NCBI GenBank assembly: GCA_964035015.1
Contig: OZ036017.1
Location: forward strand, 2,141,981-2,205,980
Direction of reading: 5' to 3'
Length of the DNA: 64,000 bases
Source of the DNA: Corallium rubrum
Lineage: Eukaryota; Cnidaria; Anthozoa; Scleralcyonacea; Coralliidae
The position numbers and the translations under genes are program-made. Shown in pieces: positions 31,746 through 41,995 of the stretch (position 1 is the stretch's first letter; each line of letters starts with the position of its first letter). Under the pieces are notes generated by a model that saw nothing but the letters and a program-made list of their open reading frames with translations, was not told where the DNA came from and did not search any database.

Positions 31746-34700
31746 CATAGGCGTACGGGCTGGGGGGGGGGGGGGCAGGGGGGGCAGCTGCCCCCCCAAA
31801 ATATTTAGAGAACCGAGGTATTCGGGCAAATATCTCTCGAAGATTCGGGCAAAAATAGAATTAATGAATTATTAGTAGTAAAAGTAGGACAAAAAAGTAA
31901 AAGTAAATTGAGCCAATAATCAGATGTTGTTTGGAAATGCGACACGTCATTACGATTTGGACTTTTGGCCACCTGCCGTAGTGACATTATGTGATGCTAG
32001 CATAAAGTACTTGACATCGGACAACCGCAAAAAACTGACCGAGGACACATGGACAAATGCTGTGGATGGACGTCCCAAAGCCAGGTTTGAATAATGCATG
32101 CCAATGACCCCCATATTCCGCCCAGAATCTATATCTTTAAATATGTATGTTTTCTGAGATGTGTAAATAGAAGAGAATTGTATTTATTATGAACATATTA
32201 ACATCCGAGATGGAAACCTACATGATTCCAAAGTGAAAGCTACAACGATGTCAACAAAATGAATTTATACAGACTAGAGCAAGGGGGCACGTTAGAATAT
32301 TATAGTTCTTGTAAAATAAAATAAACTTTACTTTACCTGTTTTGTGCGAGTCGCCCAGTTCGTAAAACCGCTGACGACACTGTATGAGCCCCACGCTAGG
32401 GCGGAGCGGGAAGGGAAAAGAGAAGGGGAGTGCAACTACGAGATTTCTTTCGACAATGCTCGTAGCACGTTGCTATGCACATAGAGTGTTTCTATGCACA
32501 AAGAGTGTTGCTATTTACAACAATTATATACGAATACCGAGACAACAGATCTTCGTGATATTCACAGCAGGACGTAAGTTGTTTTCGTTGAATGATTTAT
32601 CAATTTGGACTCTGATGAGAAAACCGTTGGCTTTCATGAATAAGTTATAAGTCATTTTGAATTTTTTTAAAGACGGTCATGCTAAAAAAAGTACACAAGG
32701 GTGAGAAAGTCAAATTCAAAGTAGTTGTTGACGCAAATCAATCACAACTCAGTAACTTCTTCATTGGGAGTTCAAAGCCAGAAAAGCATCAAACGCTGGA
32801 ACCTCGAGAGACAGCGAGAAGCGAAAGTGTTTTTGCCGCACCAATATCTAGCTTTAATCAGACTTTATTTAATATCGCATGTATTGAAGATGCAGAAAAT
32901 CGTCCCTCCTTTGTATCACTCGTTGCTGATTCGACTCATTCGAGGTCTGAATCTCCCTCGGTTTCGACTTTCAAAGAATTGGAAGACTCCATTCCCAATC
33001 ACTCGTCAACCATCTCATCTAGTGTACAAAAACAATGTGCCTCTAGCCACTCGTCAACCACTCCAACCACTGTGCAGGATCCAGAGGAAGACATCAGCTC
33101 CAGTCGTCACTCGTCGATCATCTCTGATGTTCAAGATCAAGGGGAAGACTGTGCCTCTAGCCATTCGTCCACTACTCCAACCAATGTGCAGGATCCAGAG
33201 GAAGACTTCACTCACAGTGGGAAGTCGTCGACGACTCCCCAAATGTATGCCGTACACCGAAGCAACCAATTCTGAAAGAGTATAATCGAAAGAAGTTCGG
33301 GAAAGAAAAAGCGTATAGAGATTTCAATCCGAAGTGGTATAAAACATACCCCTGGCTTAGCTTTGATATCGAGAAACGACAAAGTGTATGCTTTGCCTGC
33401 AGGGAATTCATGGGTGATAACTCATTCACTTTTGACAATTGGAAAAAAAGTGACAGATTCAAGAAGCATGCAAAAAGTGATGGTCACAAGAATGCAATGA
33501 CGAAATGGATCAGTTCGAAGGCCAATGCAAAGCATCAGACTTCTGTGTTGAAGCAGCTGCGAGAGGCTCACGAAAAAGATGTCCTGCGCAACCGAGAGTA
33601 CCTGCGTATAATCATCGAGTGGCTTTTTTTTACGGCGCAGCAAAACATTGCAACAAGGGGTCATACGGAGAACAGATAAAGTATCAGCGAAGTTTCCGAC
33701 ACAAATAGAGGAAATTTATTGGAATTATTGCACCCCAGGTGCAAGGATATCCCGTCGCTCAAGGAGAAATTGCAAAGTCAGCTTAAGCTTCATGCTCAAT
33801 GGACATCGCCTTCCATCCAAAATGAGCTCCTAGAAATTATCGCTAGCTTTGTTGTGGAGCGAATCAAGCATGATGTGTTGCTAAGCAGAAATTTTGCATT
33901 AATCATGGACGAGACTTCTGATATCAGCCATATAGAGCAAGTTGGAGGACATTGTCGGGCAGTGTTTCCATGGCGCATCAAATATGAGTGGAGTTCGCAA
34001 GGGAGTAGCGGCACGAATGAAGGAGTGCTCGCCGCGAGGAATATACGTACATTGTTATGGGCATGTCCTCAACTTGGCACTGCAGGACACCATGAGTGAG
34101 GTAGAGCCACTACGAAATGCACTCGGTACAGTCCAAAGTCTGTACAACTTCTTGGAAGCAAGTCCAAAGCGTCATGCCGTTTTCAACGATGTTAAAGTGG
34201 ATGGTGACCACATTGTTCTTACTCTAAAATCCTTGAGTGTAACGAGATGGTCATGCAGATGGGACGCAGTGAGAGCCATCACCGAGCAGATGCCAAAAAG
34301 TATCAAAGCTCTTCTCATTTTAGCGGATGATAATGACCCAAAGACATATGCTGGTAGCATCGCCCTTTTGAATGCCATTTGTGACTTTGAATTCGTGTTT
34401 GGCTTACTTATTCTGAAGGTGATATTGTTAAACACAAACAGTCTCAGCAGGTATCTTCAAGGGAAGAGCATGGACGTTATCACGGCCAAAAGAAACGCAT
34501 ATCTCACTATCAAGACCCTCAGTGGATGTTGCAACGAGGACAACTTCGAGCTGTTATGGGAAAGAGCGGAGATCTTCTGTGACAGGATGAAAGAAGAAAT
34601 CAAGGAAACTCTATTTACGTTCAAAGAAGCCAGAGCACCAAGAACGAAACCATCCCGCCGCCTGCAAGCCCTCGTCGGTGAATCAAACGATGCCGCGCGC

Positions 34701-35503
34701 GAGACATCACCGAAAAACCACCACCGCATCAATACATTTTACCGATGCTTCGACAGAGTGCTGAGGGAGATGAATTCGCGATTCGAAGGCAACGATGAAG
34801 ATGTTTTGTGTGTCTTGGGGGACATTGTGTTGAACAGCTCACCTTTGAATGACAGTTTCGAAAAGGTGTCAGATTTCTACGGTCTGGACAGGGACCTTCT
34901 TGAAGTTGAGAAAAGCACGTTTGAAAATTCCATTTCCCCTGATGAAGACCCCAACCCTCGGGCTCGGGTGAAAACTGCTACAGATGTCGTCTACAAGATG
35001 TACACGGACGGGCTAAATGAATTGCTACCTGTGATATACGAAGCAGCAACTATTCTTGCATCAATTCCCGCCACTTCTTGTTCAGCGGAACGATCTTTTA
35101 GTGGATTGCGGCGCATGAAAACGTATCTCCGATCAACAACGGGCCAAGAGCGTTTGAATGCTATTTCTATCATCGACATTGAACGAGCTTACTCTAACAG
35201 AACAATTGAGAAGGACATGGACAAAATAATCGACACCTTTGGCAGAATACGTGGACGGGAAGTCTATTTTTTTCTAAGTTTGCATGTAAAAGTTCAGCAC
35301 TTTGTTTTTTTAAAGCAAAATAAAGTATATATGCATGAATGAGTTTTTTTATCGATTTTATCGATTAATATCGATTGCAATTTGAAATAATGTTATCCTT
35401 ATCGCAATAAGAATTAATGGACCAAAATTCGGGCATTCGGTCGTTAAAATTTCGGGCAAATCTTGTTTGCCCCCCCAAAGGAGTTTGGGCCCGTACGCCT
35501 ATG
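31746..35503 (+). mobile_element. Complete hAT transposon, 3758 bp, with 8-bp TSD
   Basis: The termini are CATAGGCGTACGGGC and its exact inverse. The 8-bp direct repeat GTTCTGTC flanks the element (31738-31745 and 35504-35511). The paralogous copy at about 37283 has the uninterrupted site (CGATGGGTCTGTCTGTATAT). Just inside each TIR lies a G-rich or C-rich stretch. Inside is a ZMYM1-like hAT transposase gene that is broken. Boundaries are well supported; present mobility would need transposase in trans. Confidence 0.95.
32679..35342 (+). pseudogene. hAT transposase (ZMYM1-like, TTF-type zinc finger), disrupted
   Basis: The N-terminal ORF 32679-33275 is Ser/Thr/Asp-rich with three imperfect repeats of SSTTPTTVQDPEED. 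A shift near 33240 leads to the TTF/MYM-type zinc-finger region (FGKEKAYRDFNPKWY, TYPWLSFD, SVCFACREF, then RFKKHAKSDGH). A transposase start follows (TAQQNIATRGH), then an in-frame TAA at about 33677. The frame resumes with GNLLELLHPRCKDIPSLKEK and IMDETSDISHIEQV, which carries a catalytic-type Asp. At about 33945 it jumps to GQCFHGASNMSGVRKGVAAR in another frame, skipping the usual intervening ~60-80 residues. The rest to 35342 is open and ends with the hAT dimerisation motif ATSCSAERSFSGLRRMKTYL. It cannot encode an active enzyme as it stands. Confidence 0.92.
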
Positions 35504-36365
35504 GTTCTGTCTGTATATATTAAAGGTCTGTTCGCCTTTAATGTAAAAGGATGTATCGTAAAGTATTGGAAGCAGTGGAAACCGTATACACTTATTCTTA
35601 TTTATTTACGCAAAGAACAAGGAATCAGCCGAAGGTATTCAACTTTCTTTTTTTGCAACTGAAATGTTTAATGTTTACTTACAATAATCTTTAATTACAC
35701 CCCTGGCCTGGTGGTAATATTAGTCTGTACAGTTTATTGGTAGCTCCAGCGAGGGGCCTAGTGGGCTGCAACCCACCCAAAATGTAGTGTGCCTACAAAA
35801 AATATTGCATGTTCTTTTTTTTCATGTTTAATTTTTCTTGTTTATTTGACATCCCTATTTGTGTAAACTCATCCTGTTAAACGACTTAAACCCCCCTGAC
35901 TTAAACAGTAGAAACCGCTGCACATAAGTATTGTTTAACCAACCAATGGTTGCTAGGTTACGAACTACGTAACTTTCACTTTTCACATTTTAGGTGGTTG
36001 CTATATAGGTACGGAAGCCATGAGGTGAAAATGAAAGTACGTTTTGAAAACTCGTTTTGAAAACTTGTTTCACAAGTACGTATATACTTGAAGTTCGTTG
36101 AGGAAAACCGAAAGTACGTAGTTCAAAAAGTGAAAGTACGTAGTTCGTAACCTAGCAACCATCTAAAATGTGAAAAGTGAAAGTACGTAGTTCGTAACCT
36201 AGCAACCATCTAAAATGTGAAAAGTGAAAGCACGTGGTTCGTAACCAGAGGTTCGTAACCGAGCAACCATTGGTTGGTTAAACAATACTTATGTACAGCG
36301 GTCATTACTGTTTAAGTCAGGGGGGTTAGGTGGTTTTTAACAGGACGCACTACTACATCACAACT

Positions 36366-37126
36366 AGCCTGCGAAAGGAGCCGCGTACTTTGGGATCCCC
36401 CCCCCCCCCCCCCCCCCAATGTAGCGTCTGCGACTCGACTGCAAAAATTCCATACTGATGACGTCAATGCACCCTGAATCCAGGCGCCGCGTCTGATTGG
36501 TTGTTCTGTGATCATACGAATATATTAAATATAATCAGACCGAAGACCAACGCCAATGCCGTTTGGCCTGTTTCTGTCTAATTCGAAAGAAAAGACCTAG
36601 ATTTTGCCAACAAAGAAAACCCGTTAGCTATTCTTTCCACAACAAGTTCGGTTTGCGATAAATTGCAAGATTTCTTATCGAAACCGAACGATTTTCCTGA
36701 CATTGAGCGTGACTTCCTGTCGAGACTTTAAATAATCGTAACGTAGCAACGTCGCGTTTCAAATTTCACTCAACCGTGAAAGTCTCGACAGGAAGTCACG
36801 CTCAATGTCTGGAAAATCGTTCGGTTTCGATAAGAAATCTTGCAATTTATAGCAAACCGAACTTGTTGTGGAAACAATAGCTATCGGGTTTTCTTTGTTG
36901 GCAAAATCTAGGTCTTTTCTTTCGAATTTAAGACAGAAACAGGCCAGACGGCATTGGCGTTGGTCTTTTGTCAGATTTAATATATTCGTATGATCACAGA
37001 ATAACCAATCAGAAGCGGCGCCTGGATTCAGGGGGCATTGACGTCATCAGTATGGAATTTTTGCAGTCGAGTCGCAGACGCTACTTTGGGGGGAAAGCCC
37101 AAAGTACGCGGCTGCTTTCGCAGGCT
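36366..37126. mobile_element. 761-bp foldback element with 10-bp target duplication
   Basis: Arms of about 350-365 bp (36366-36731 and 36778-37126) are near-perfect inverses around a spacer of about 46 bp. The ends are AGCCTGCGAAAG and CTTTCGCAGGCT. ACATCACAAC flanks both sides (36355-36364 and 37127-37136), and the related site without the insertion (TTCATCACAACCAGTG) is in copy 1 at about 31599. The left arm gained a run of about 21 C, the chief arm difference. There is no ORF of note. Long inverted arms and a 9-10 bp duplication fit MULE-like foldback elements. Confidence 0.92.
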
Positions 37127-37585
37127 ACATCACAACCAGTGACCGCAACTATTTGATTACAAAGAAAGTATTTTTCCTTTCTTTTGGAGCAATGAAGGCT
37201 GATATAAACAGTAAGTCTACCAATATAAATGCTATCTAAAGTTTAGTTCCGTGATGCTTTGATCAGTTTGATGCTCTGGATGCCTGGCAATGGCGATGGG
37301 TCTGTCTGTATATAAGGTCTGTTCGCCTTTTATTTAAAAGGATGTTTCTAAAGTATTGGAAGTAGTGGACATCGTATACACTTATTCTTATTTATTTACG
37401 CAAAGAACAAGGAATCAGCCGAAGGTATTCAACCGCTGTACATAAGTATTGTTTAACCAACCAATGGTTGTTAGGTTACGAACTATGTACTTTCGGTTTT
37501 CCCCAACGAACTTCAAATACGTACTTGCGAAACGAGTTTTCAAAACGTACTTTAATTTACACCTCTCGGCTTCCGTATGTAGGTT

Positions 37586-37914
37586 ATTTGGAGGCAGGAG
37601 GGGATATGTGATTTTTCACATGGGCGAGGTTGACAGGAGTCACGATGGAAAAGAAATATTGAGGGGAATATTAGAGGGGGATATTAATCTATTGTTTTGT
37701 CATTGTTATCAGGGGTTATTGAATGTATTCCCCCGAAAGAACAAAGGAAACCGAGACATGTGAAAATTAACAATAGCTAGAATCTCGTCACAAGCTCTTT
37801 TCCTATTGAAATTTTTAGAAAATCTCCTTGATCATGTTGATAAATAACTTAAACACCTCACCCTTAGTTTATTAGCGATATAAATCCCTCCGGCTTCGCC
37901 CCTGAGTGAGGGTG
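37586..37914. other. Unassigned spacer
   Basis: The only ORF of size is a 104-codon plus ORF (37449-37763) that starts in the inverted-repeat arm; it has no known domain and is discounted. Confidence 0.4.
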
Positions 37915-38205
37915 CGTAACCTACACTTATATAATAGACCCTTTCAAGGTTATCGTGACGCAAGGGGTGCAAAACCATTGGGGCGAGCGCACGGCCATGG
38001 CTATTTATCCTTGTTAAAATCATGTTGAAACTCGTAGAGGAAGAAGTAAATCGATTCGGTTTTTGTCAAATTCGTCTTTAATCGTCGTTTGAAGCAGTTT
38101 TCTGTGAGTCGGAATATTCGTTTCTTAATTCGAAACCATTATCGCTGACAATAAACTTGAAGAAACGCTATAATACGAAGATTTCCTTAGTTGAACGGAG
38201 ACTCA
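37915..38205 (+). repeat. Dispersed repeat W, copy 1
   Basis: AATAGACCCTTTCAAGGTTA through ACGAAGATTTCCTTAGTTGAAC. It is the inverse of 40350-40640, sharing GGGGTGCAAAACCATTGG, TTTATCCTTGTTAAAATCAT, and GGAATATTCGTTTCTTAATT. The two copies enclose about 2.1 kb with several MITEs. Confidence 0.85.
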
Positions 38206-38372
38206 CGGCTGACTCACGGCTCAGTGACGATTTCAGCTAAGCAATACTGATAAAACTTTACCTCCAATTATTTTCTAAATCACTCGAACTGCAAGGGTAT
38301 GGTAATTAGAGGTTCATCTTCATCATCTGAACTATGAAATATCCTCTTTCTCATTATCAGACAAAATGTAAG

Positions 38373-39053
38373 CAGGGGCGCAACTAGAAAATTTCGAGGG
38401 CAGGGGTTGAACGCAAAAAAAGGGCAAAGTCGTTCAGTATTCTAAACAATTTGGGATACTAGATATCCTCGTTATGCTTCTTCGAGAACACTCAACGACC
38501 ACAACAACAACCAGTGCCGTAGCAAGGTGTCAAAAAGTGGTGGTAGGGGGTAGGGTGGGTGGCAGTAGTGGCAATTAGTGACCGCATTTGTAGGGGGGTC
38601 CGGGGGTCCTCCCCCGGACATTTTTTAAATCTAGAACGTCGGAAACACCATCTGCAGCAATTTAAGCGAACTTTTTCATCTAATTCTATCTATAGCGAGT
38701 ATAGTTGAAATTTTACTGTAAAAACGAAGAAATTATACATACCCTACAGGGTGCCAAATTGCAGCTCTGTCTCTATGATTGGTTCATTTTCGCCATGAGA
38801 TTCGAAAACTGAGCCCACAAATTCAGCAAAGCGGTTTTTAGGAACCACTTGGTGTAGCATATTACAAACTGGTTACGATATTGAAGCCAAACCAGAAGCC
38901 TCTGAGTCTCGCCAGATTTGCGGAGAATTGTATTACGTACTACAACAGACGATTAATTCTTTGTTTATCTAATGTCTAACCTAGTATTAGAGGTCCCACA
39001 AAGAGGGCAGCAAGCCCCCAACCCCAACCCCTCCCCTAGTTGCGCCGCCCCTG
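38373..39053. mobile_element. 681-bp non-autonomous element, CAGGGGCG...CAACTAG ends
   Basis: Starts CAGGGGCGCAACTAG and ends CTAGTTGCGCCGCCCCTG; the left end lacks 3 nt relative to the right. GTAAG flanks both ends (38368-38372 and 39054-39058). The interior has G-rich and C-rich stretches (GGGGGGTCCGGGGGTCCTCC near 38595) and no transposase. The terminus resembles that of the foldback at 17779 (CAGGGGCGGATCTAG) and may belong to a related family. Confidence 0.8.
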
Positions 39054-39196
39054 GTAAGATTCCCCCCAGGCATGGTACGTTTCAGGTTTATATATGCGTG
39101 TTTACTCGTGTTGACCTCTTGTAGCCAAATTTGCTTTACGTTTTAATTTGCATGTATATAGGCAATGAGAGTTGCAACTCTTCAAAAACATTTCTT

Positions 39197-39325
39197 TGCC
39201 TAAGCTTTCGGCCTGTTGACTCAGGCCTTCGTCAGAGCAATGACAACAAGTTGTTGGCTCTGATGAAGGTCATGAAGGCCTGAGTCAACAGGCCGAAAAC
39301 TTAGCAAAGAAATTTTTTACGTGGT
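39197..39325. repeat. Head-to-head pair of retroelement-type tails
   Basis: CTAAGCTTTCGGCCTGTTGA then CTCAGGCCTTCGTCAGAGC is followed by its inverse, CTGATGAAGGTCATGAAGG then CCTGAGTCAACAGGCCGAAA. The 'gaaggcctgagtc...ggccgaaa' phrase is typical of SINE/LINE/Penelope 3' tails in animals. The palindrome suggests either two opposed copies or an inverted duplication. Confidence 0.7.
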
Positions 39326-39456
39326 GTTTCCACAAAACTTATTTATATTACATTATCGTCATGAAAACTTTCAAAGAATTAATCTTCAAAAACAGTTTAA
39401 ATCTAAAAGTATAATGATAAAATCGCATGTATTTGCTGTAATATTTCATAAACGAA

Positions 39457-39717
39457 TGCGAGTGTTTTACCAGGGTTTCCAAACACGCGAAAACAATTGA
39501 ATTCACGAGGCTGTTCACCAAGCGATTTTTATAATTGTTCTCTCGAGTTTGTAAAACACGAAAGGCAATGAAAACACGAGGCCGGTACGGCCGAGTGGTT
39601 TTTCTTGTCTTGAGTGTTTTACAAACTCGAGAGAACAATTATGAAAATCGCGCGGTGAACAGTCGAGTGAATTCAATTGTTCTCAAGTGTTTGGAAACCC
39701 TGGTAAAACGCGAGTCA
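39457..39717. mobile_element. About 260-bp palindromic MITE
   Basis: ACCAGGGTTTCCAAACAC...GAACAATTGAATTCAC on the left pairs with the inverse on the right. The inner arms GTTCTCTCGAGTTTGTAAAA and TTTTACAAACTCGAGAGAAC are exact inverses. The loop includes GGCCGGTACGGCC. Both arms read as similar ORFs on opposite strands (M-F-S-R-V-C-K-T), a by-product of the palindrome. Confidence 0.85.
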
Positions 39718-40349
39718 TTTCTCAGTTGACAATAGTCTATTGTTGTAGAATTCCGTAATTAGATGGCGTGCTATTATATAACCTAACTTAATTGGTTTCT
39801 GTGTTGAGTTTTGCATTTATAATTTAGAATTGTGGTAATAATACAGTTTTCTTTGTTTTGACTGTTTTTATAATTTGAAATGTTGTTAAAGCGTTTATTA
39901 TCTAATTTCCTAATTATTAATTAAATTTTTCGTTTATCACCGGGGTTTCGCAACTCACGCACGTGACGAAATACGTGTTTTTGATTGGCTAATTAGCTCA
40001 TGAATTATTCATGAATTTGAGAAGTATTTTTATCGAATTTAACAAATAATTTTAAAGGAAGAAGCAATTTTTTGGGGGGTTATTTGACGACATCATAAAG
40101 CCGGAGACGTGAAAGTATAGACAAATATACTTTAACTCCTTGTTTGCGCCAGGTTTCTGGAAAATTCTGGTATACTTTGGCGGTTGGCCACTTATTAAAA
40201 ACTAAATTTTCAACAGCATATCTCTTCACCCAATCATTCCGGAAAACGTCTGTCGTTTTTGCAGTATCGCACTGCATAGCAACAGCAATGCAAGGCGTTT
40301 TGTCTTAGACAAACAGCGGCGTCCGTGTCCGCCATAAAAGTGCACCTAT
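39718..40349. other. Unassigned AT-rich sequence
   Basis: Contains GAATTATTCATGAATTTGAG-type palindromic words (about 40002-40021), also seen near 42227, and a DNA stretch with CACGCACGTGACG. No gene recognised. Confidence 0.4.
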
Positions 40350-40640
40350 GGTTCAACTAAGGAAATCTTCGTATTAAAGCGTTTCTTCCTGTTGATTGCA
40401 GCGATAATCGTTTCGAATTAAGAAACGAATATTCCAGCTCAAAGAAAACGGTTCGAAGTGACAAATAATTAACGACGAATCTGACAAAAACCGAAGCGAT
40501 ATACTTCTTGCTGTACGAGTTTCACCATGCATGATTTTAACAAGGATAAATATAGGCATGGCCGCGCGCTCGCCCCAATGGTTTTGCACCCCTGGCATCA
40601 TGGCGTCGATAACCTTGAAAGGGTCTATTACTGCACTGAT
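40350..40640 (-). repeat. Dispersed repeat W, copy 2 (inverted)
   Basis: Inverted partner of 37915-38205, with moderate divergence and some indels. Minus ORFs across it (for example 40374-40811) lack known domains. Confidence 0.85.
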
Positions 40641-41022
40641 CCAAAAGCTAAGTTGTGTTGTTTGGTTGTGACTGAAGCTTAAAGTGCCTATATCTGAAAT
40701 AAAAAGATTGAGTTTTAAATAAACTCTCATATTTGAAAGTAGATTTTGGATTATAAAGACTGCGTGGTGATAATTCTTTCGTATCTCGCTTCGTTCTTGA
40801 GATATTATCATTGACTACAAAGTTGGAAAGCGCGCCGGGAGGGAGAAATAGCCCTATAAAACGTACGGGCCATTGAGACCTTAAGGTGATTATACATGCA
40901 TGTAGAAGCTATAAAGCGGGGTGGTTGAGAATAAATTAGCTATCTTGAGTTAGAACGTGGACGAAGAGACGCTAACCAGTAGCTTCGTTTGGAAACTTTT
41001 CACAACTATCCTCACTGTTGGC

Positions 41023-41345
41023 CTAAAGCATTTGGCCTGTTTTATTTTTTATATGACTGAACGACAAGTTCTCGCCGACGTTCCTCCTGCGCCAGCCCCG
41101 TCCGTTTCCGGCAAGTCGAACAAGCCGAGCAAACCAACAACGACAACGTAGTTGCACCAATTCCAACCGAGCAGGTTCGTTGTACTGCTGTAGCTTGTCG
41201 TTCAGCGTATCCACGTTTTTGTTCTGTGTGTACGGCTCTCTCATATCTTTCGCCATGGGGCCGGGTTTTTCTTTACCTTCTTCGAGTTCTTGTCTCCTTT
41301 TGTTTTCCCTTTTGGGCGGTAAGAGTTTTATCGAGTTTCCTTAAG
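41023..41345 (-). CDS. Possible exon or short ORF, unrecognised
   Basis: The minus frame is open from about 41345 and reads KLLPPKRENKRRQELEEGKE then MAKDMREPYTQNKNVDTLND, followed by KLQQYNEPARLELVQ before turning Cys/Arg-rich and losing protein-like character near 41140. A plus ORF (40957-41151) ending in Pro/Ser/Thr-rich sequence overlaps it. No family was recognised and no splice sites are convincing. It could be a relict exon or chance. Confidence 0.2.
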
Positions 41346-41350
41346 TTTCC

Positions 41351-41477
41351 TTAAAGGCGGATTTCCACTGCGACATTTTCTGTTGTCTCGCAAGCTCTCG
41401 AGTGGAACTAATTAGCCAAGACAAAAGAAAAATGTCGAGTCGGGCGACAAATTTCGCCTACTGGAAAACCGCCTTAA
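41351..41477. mobile_element. 127-bp TTAA-flanked MITE
   Basis: TTAAAGGCGGATTTCCACTG at the left is mirrored by CTGGAAAACCGCCTTAA at the right. Inner CGACATTTTC/GTCTCGCAAG and AAAATGTCGAG/GGGCGACAAA are loosely inverted. TTAA at both ends suggests piggyBac-type insertion. Confidence 0.75.
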
Positions 41478-41858
41478 GGTGTTAGTGTTTCCTCAGAGGA
41501 TTTTGAATTGAGAATATCGTTCTGTATGTCTGGCTTAATGCGGTCCGTACTCGGGGTTTAGTGTGGGCCTTATCGCGCCTGATCGTGATTTCTTTTTGTA
41601 TCTACTGCGCTTGGTACATACTATGCTGTCATGTGGGGTCAAAAATTGTAAGTAACAATCAAAGTGTAACAAAAGAAGAATCGGAGCCAATCAAACAGCG
41701 AGTACGAAGGGGCAGTATCGTTCGTAACCAATGAAATAGCGAATACGAAGATATAGGCGGACCGAGGTTTTCCGATCTCAACGTCACGTTGAAAATTATT
41801 GCGATAAAACTGTGTATTTTGACTTTGTTCAGTTGTGCTCTAGTGTTGTTGATGTAAT

Positions 41859-41995
41859 ATGTAAAGGCCGACAATGAGGACTAGACCGGGTTTTCAAGTA
41901 CGAGGAATTCGTTCCAGTCCAAGGCGAAGCCGAGGACTGGAACGAATTCCGAGTACTTGAAAACCCAGTCTAGTCCGAATTGGAGGCCTTTACAT
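41859..41995. mobile_element. 137-bp palindromic MITE (ATGTAAAGGCC ends)
   Basis: GGACTAGACCGGGTTTTCAAG and the inverse CTTGAAAACCCAGTCTAGTCC. The inner arms GGAATTCGTTCCAGTCC and GGACTGGAACGAATTCC close around GAGGCTTCGCCTTGG-like sequence. Nearly the whole element is stem. A related but looser palindrome (ATATTATTTCCAGTCC/GGACTGGAAATAATAT) follows at 42105-42142. Confidence 0.85.

Larger units (their letters stand above)
31315..37585. repeat. Two tandem copies of an inverted-repeat element of about 0.85 kb, each split by a later insertion
   Basis: Copy 1 = 31315-31745 plus 35504-36000; copy 2 = 36001-36364 plus 37127-37585. Each begins TACGGAAGCCGAGAGGTG (copy 2: GCCATGAGGTG) and ends with the inverse. 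The end arms contain short tandem units (AAAGTACGTAGTTCG and CCTAGCAACCATCTAAAATG). The shared core has CAACCAGTGACCGCAACTAT, AAAGTTTAGTTCCGTGATGC and AAGGAATCAGCCGAAGGTAT. Comparison of the two copies gives the empty target site for both nested transposons. Confidence 0.85.

Noticed and set aside
39348-39729. Two similar ORFs on opposite strands (MFSRVCKT start)
   Set aside because: Both are produced by the two arms of one palindromic MITE.
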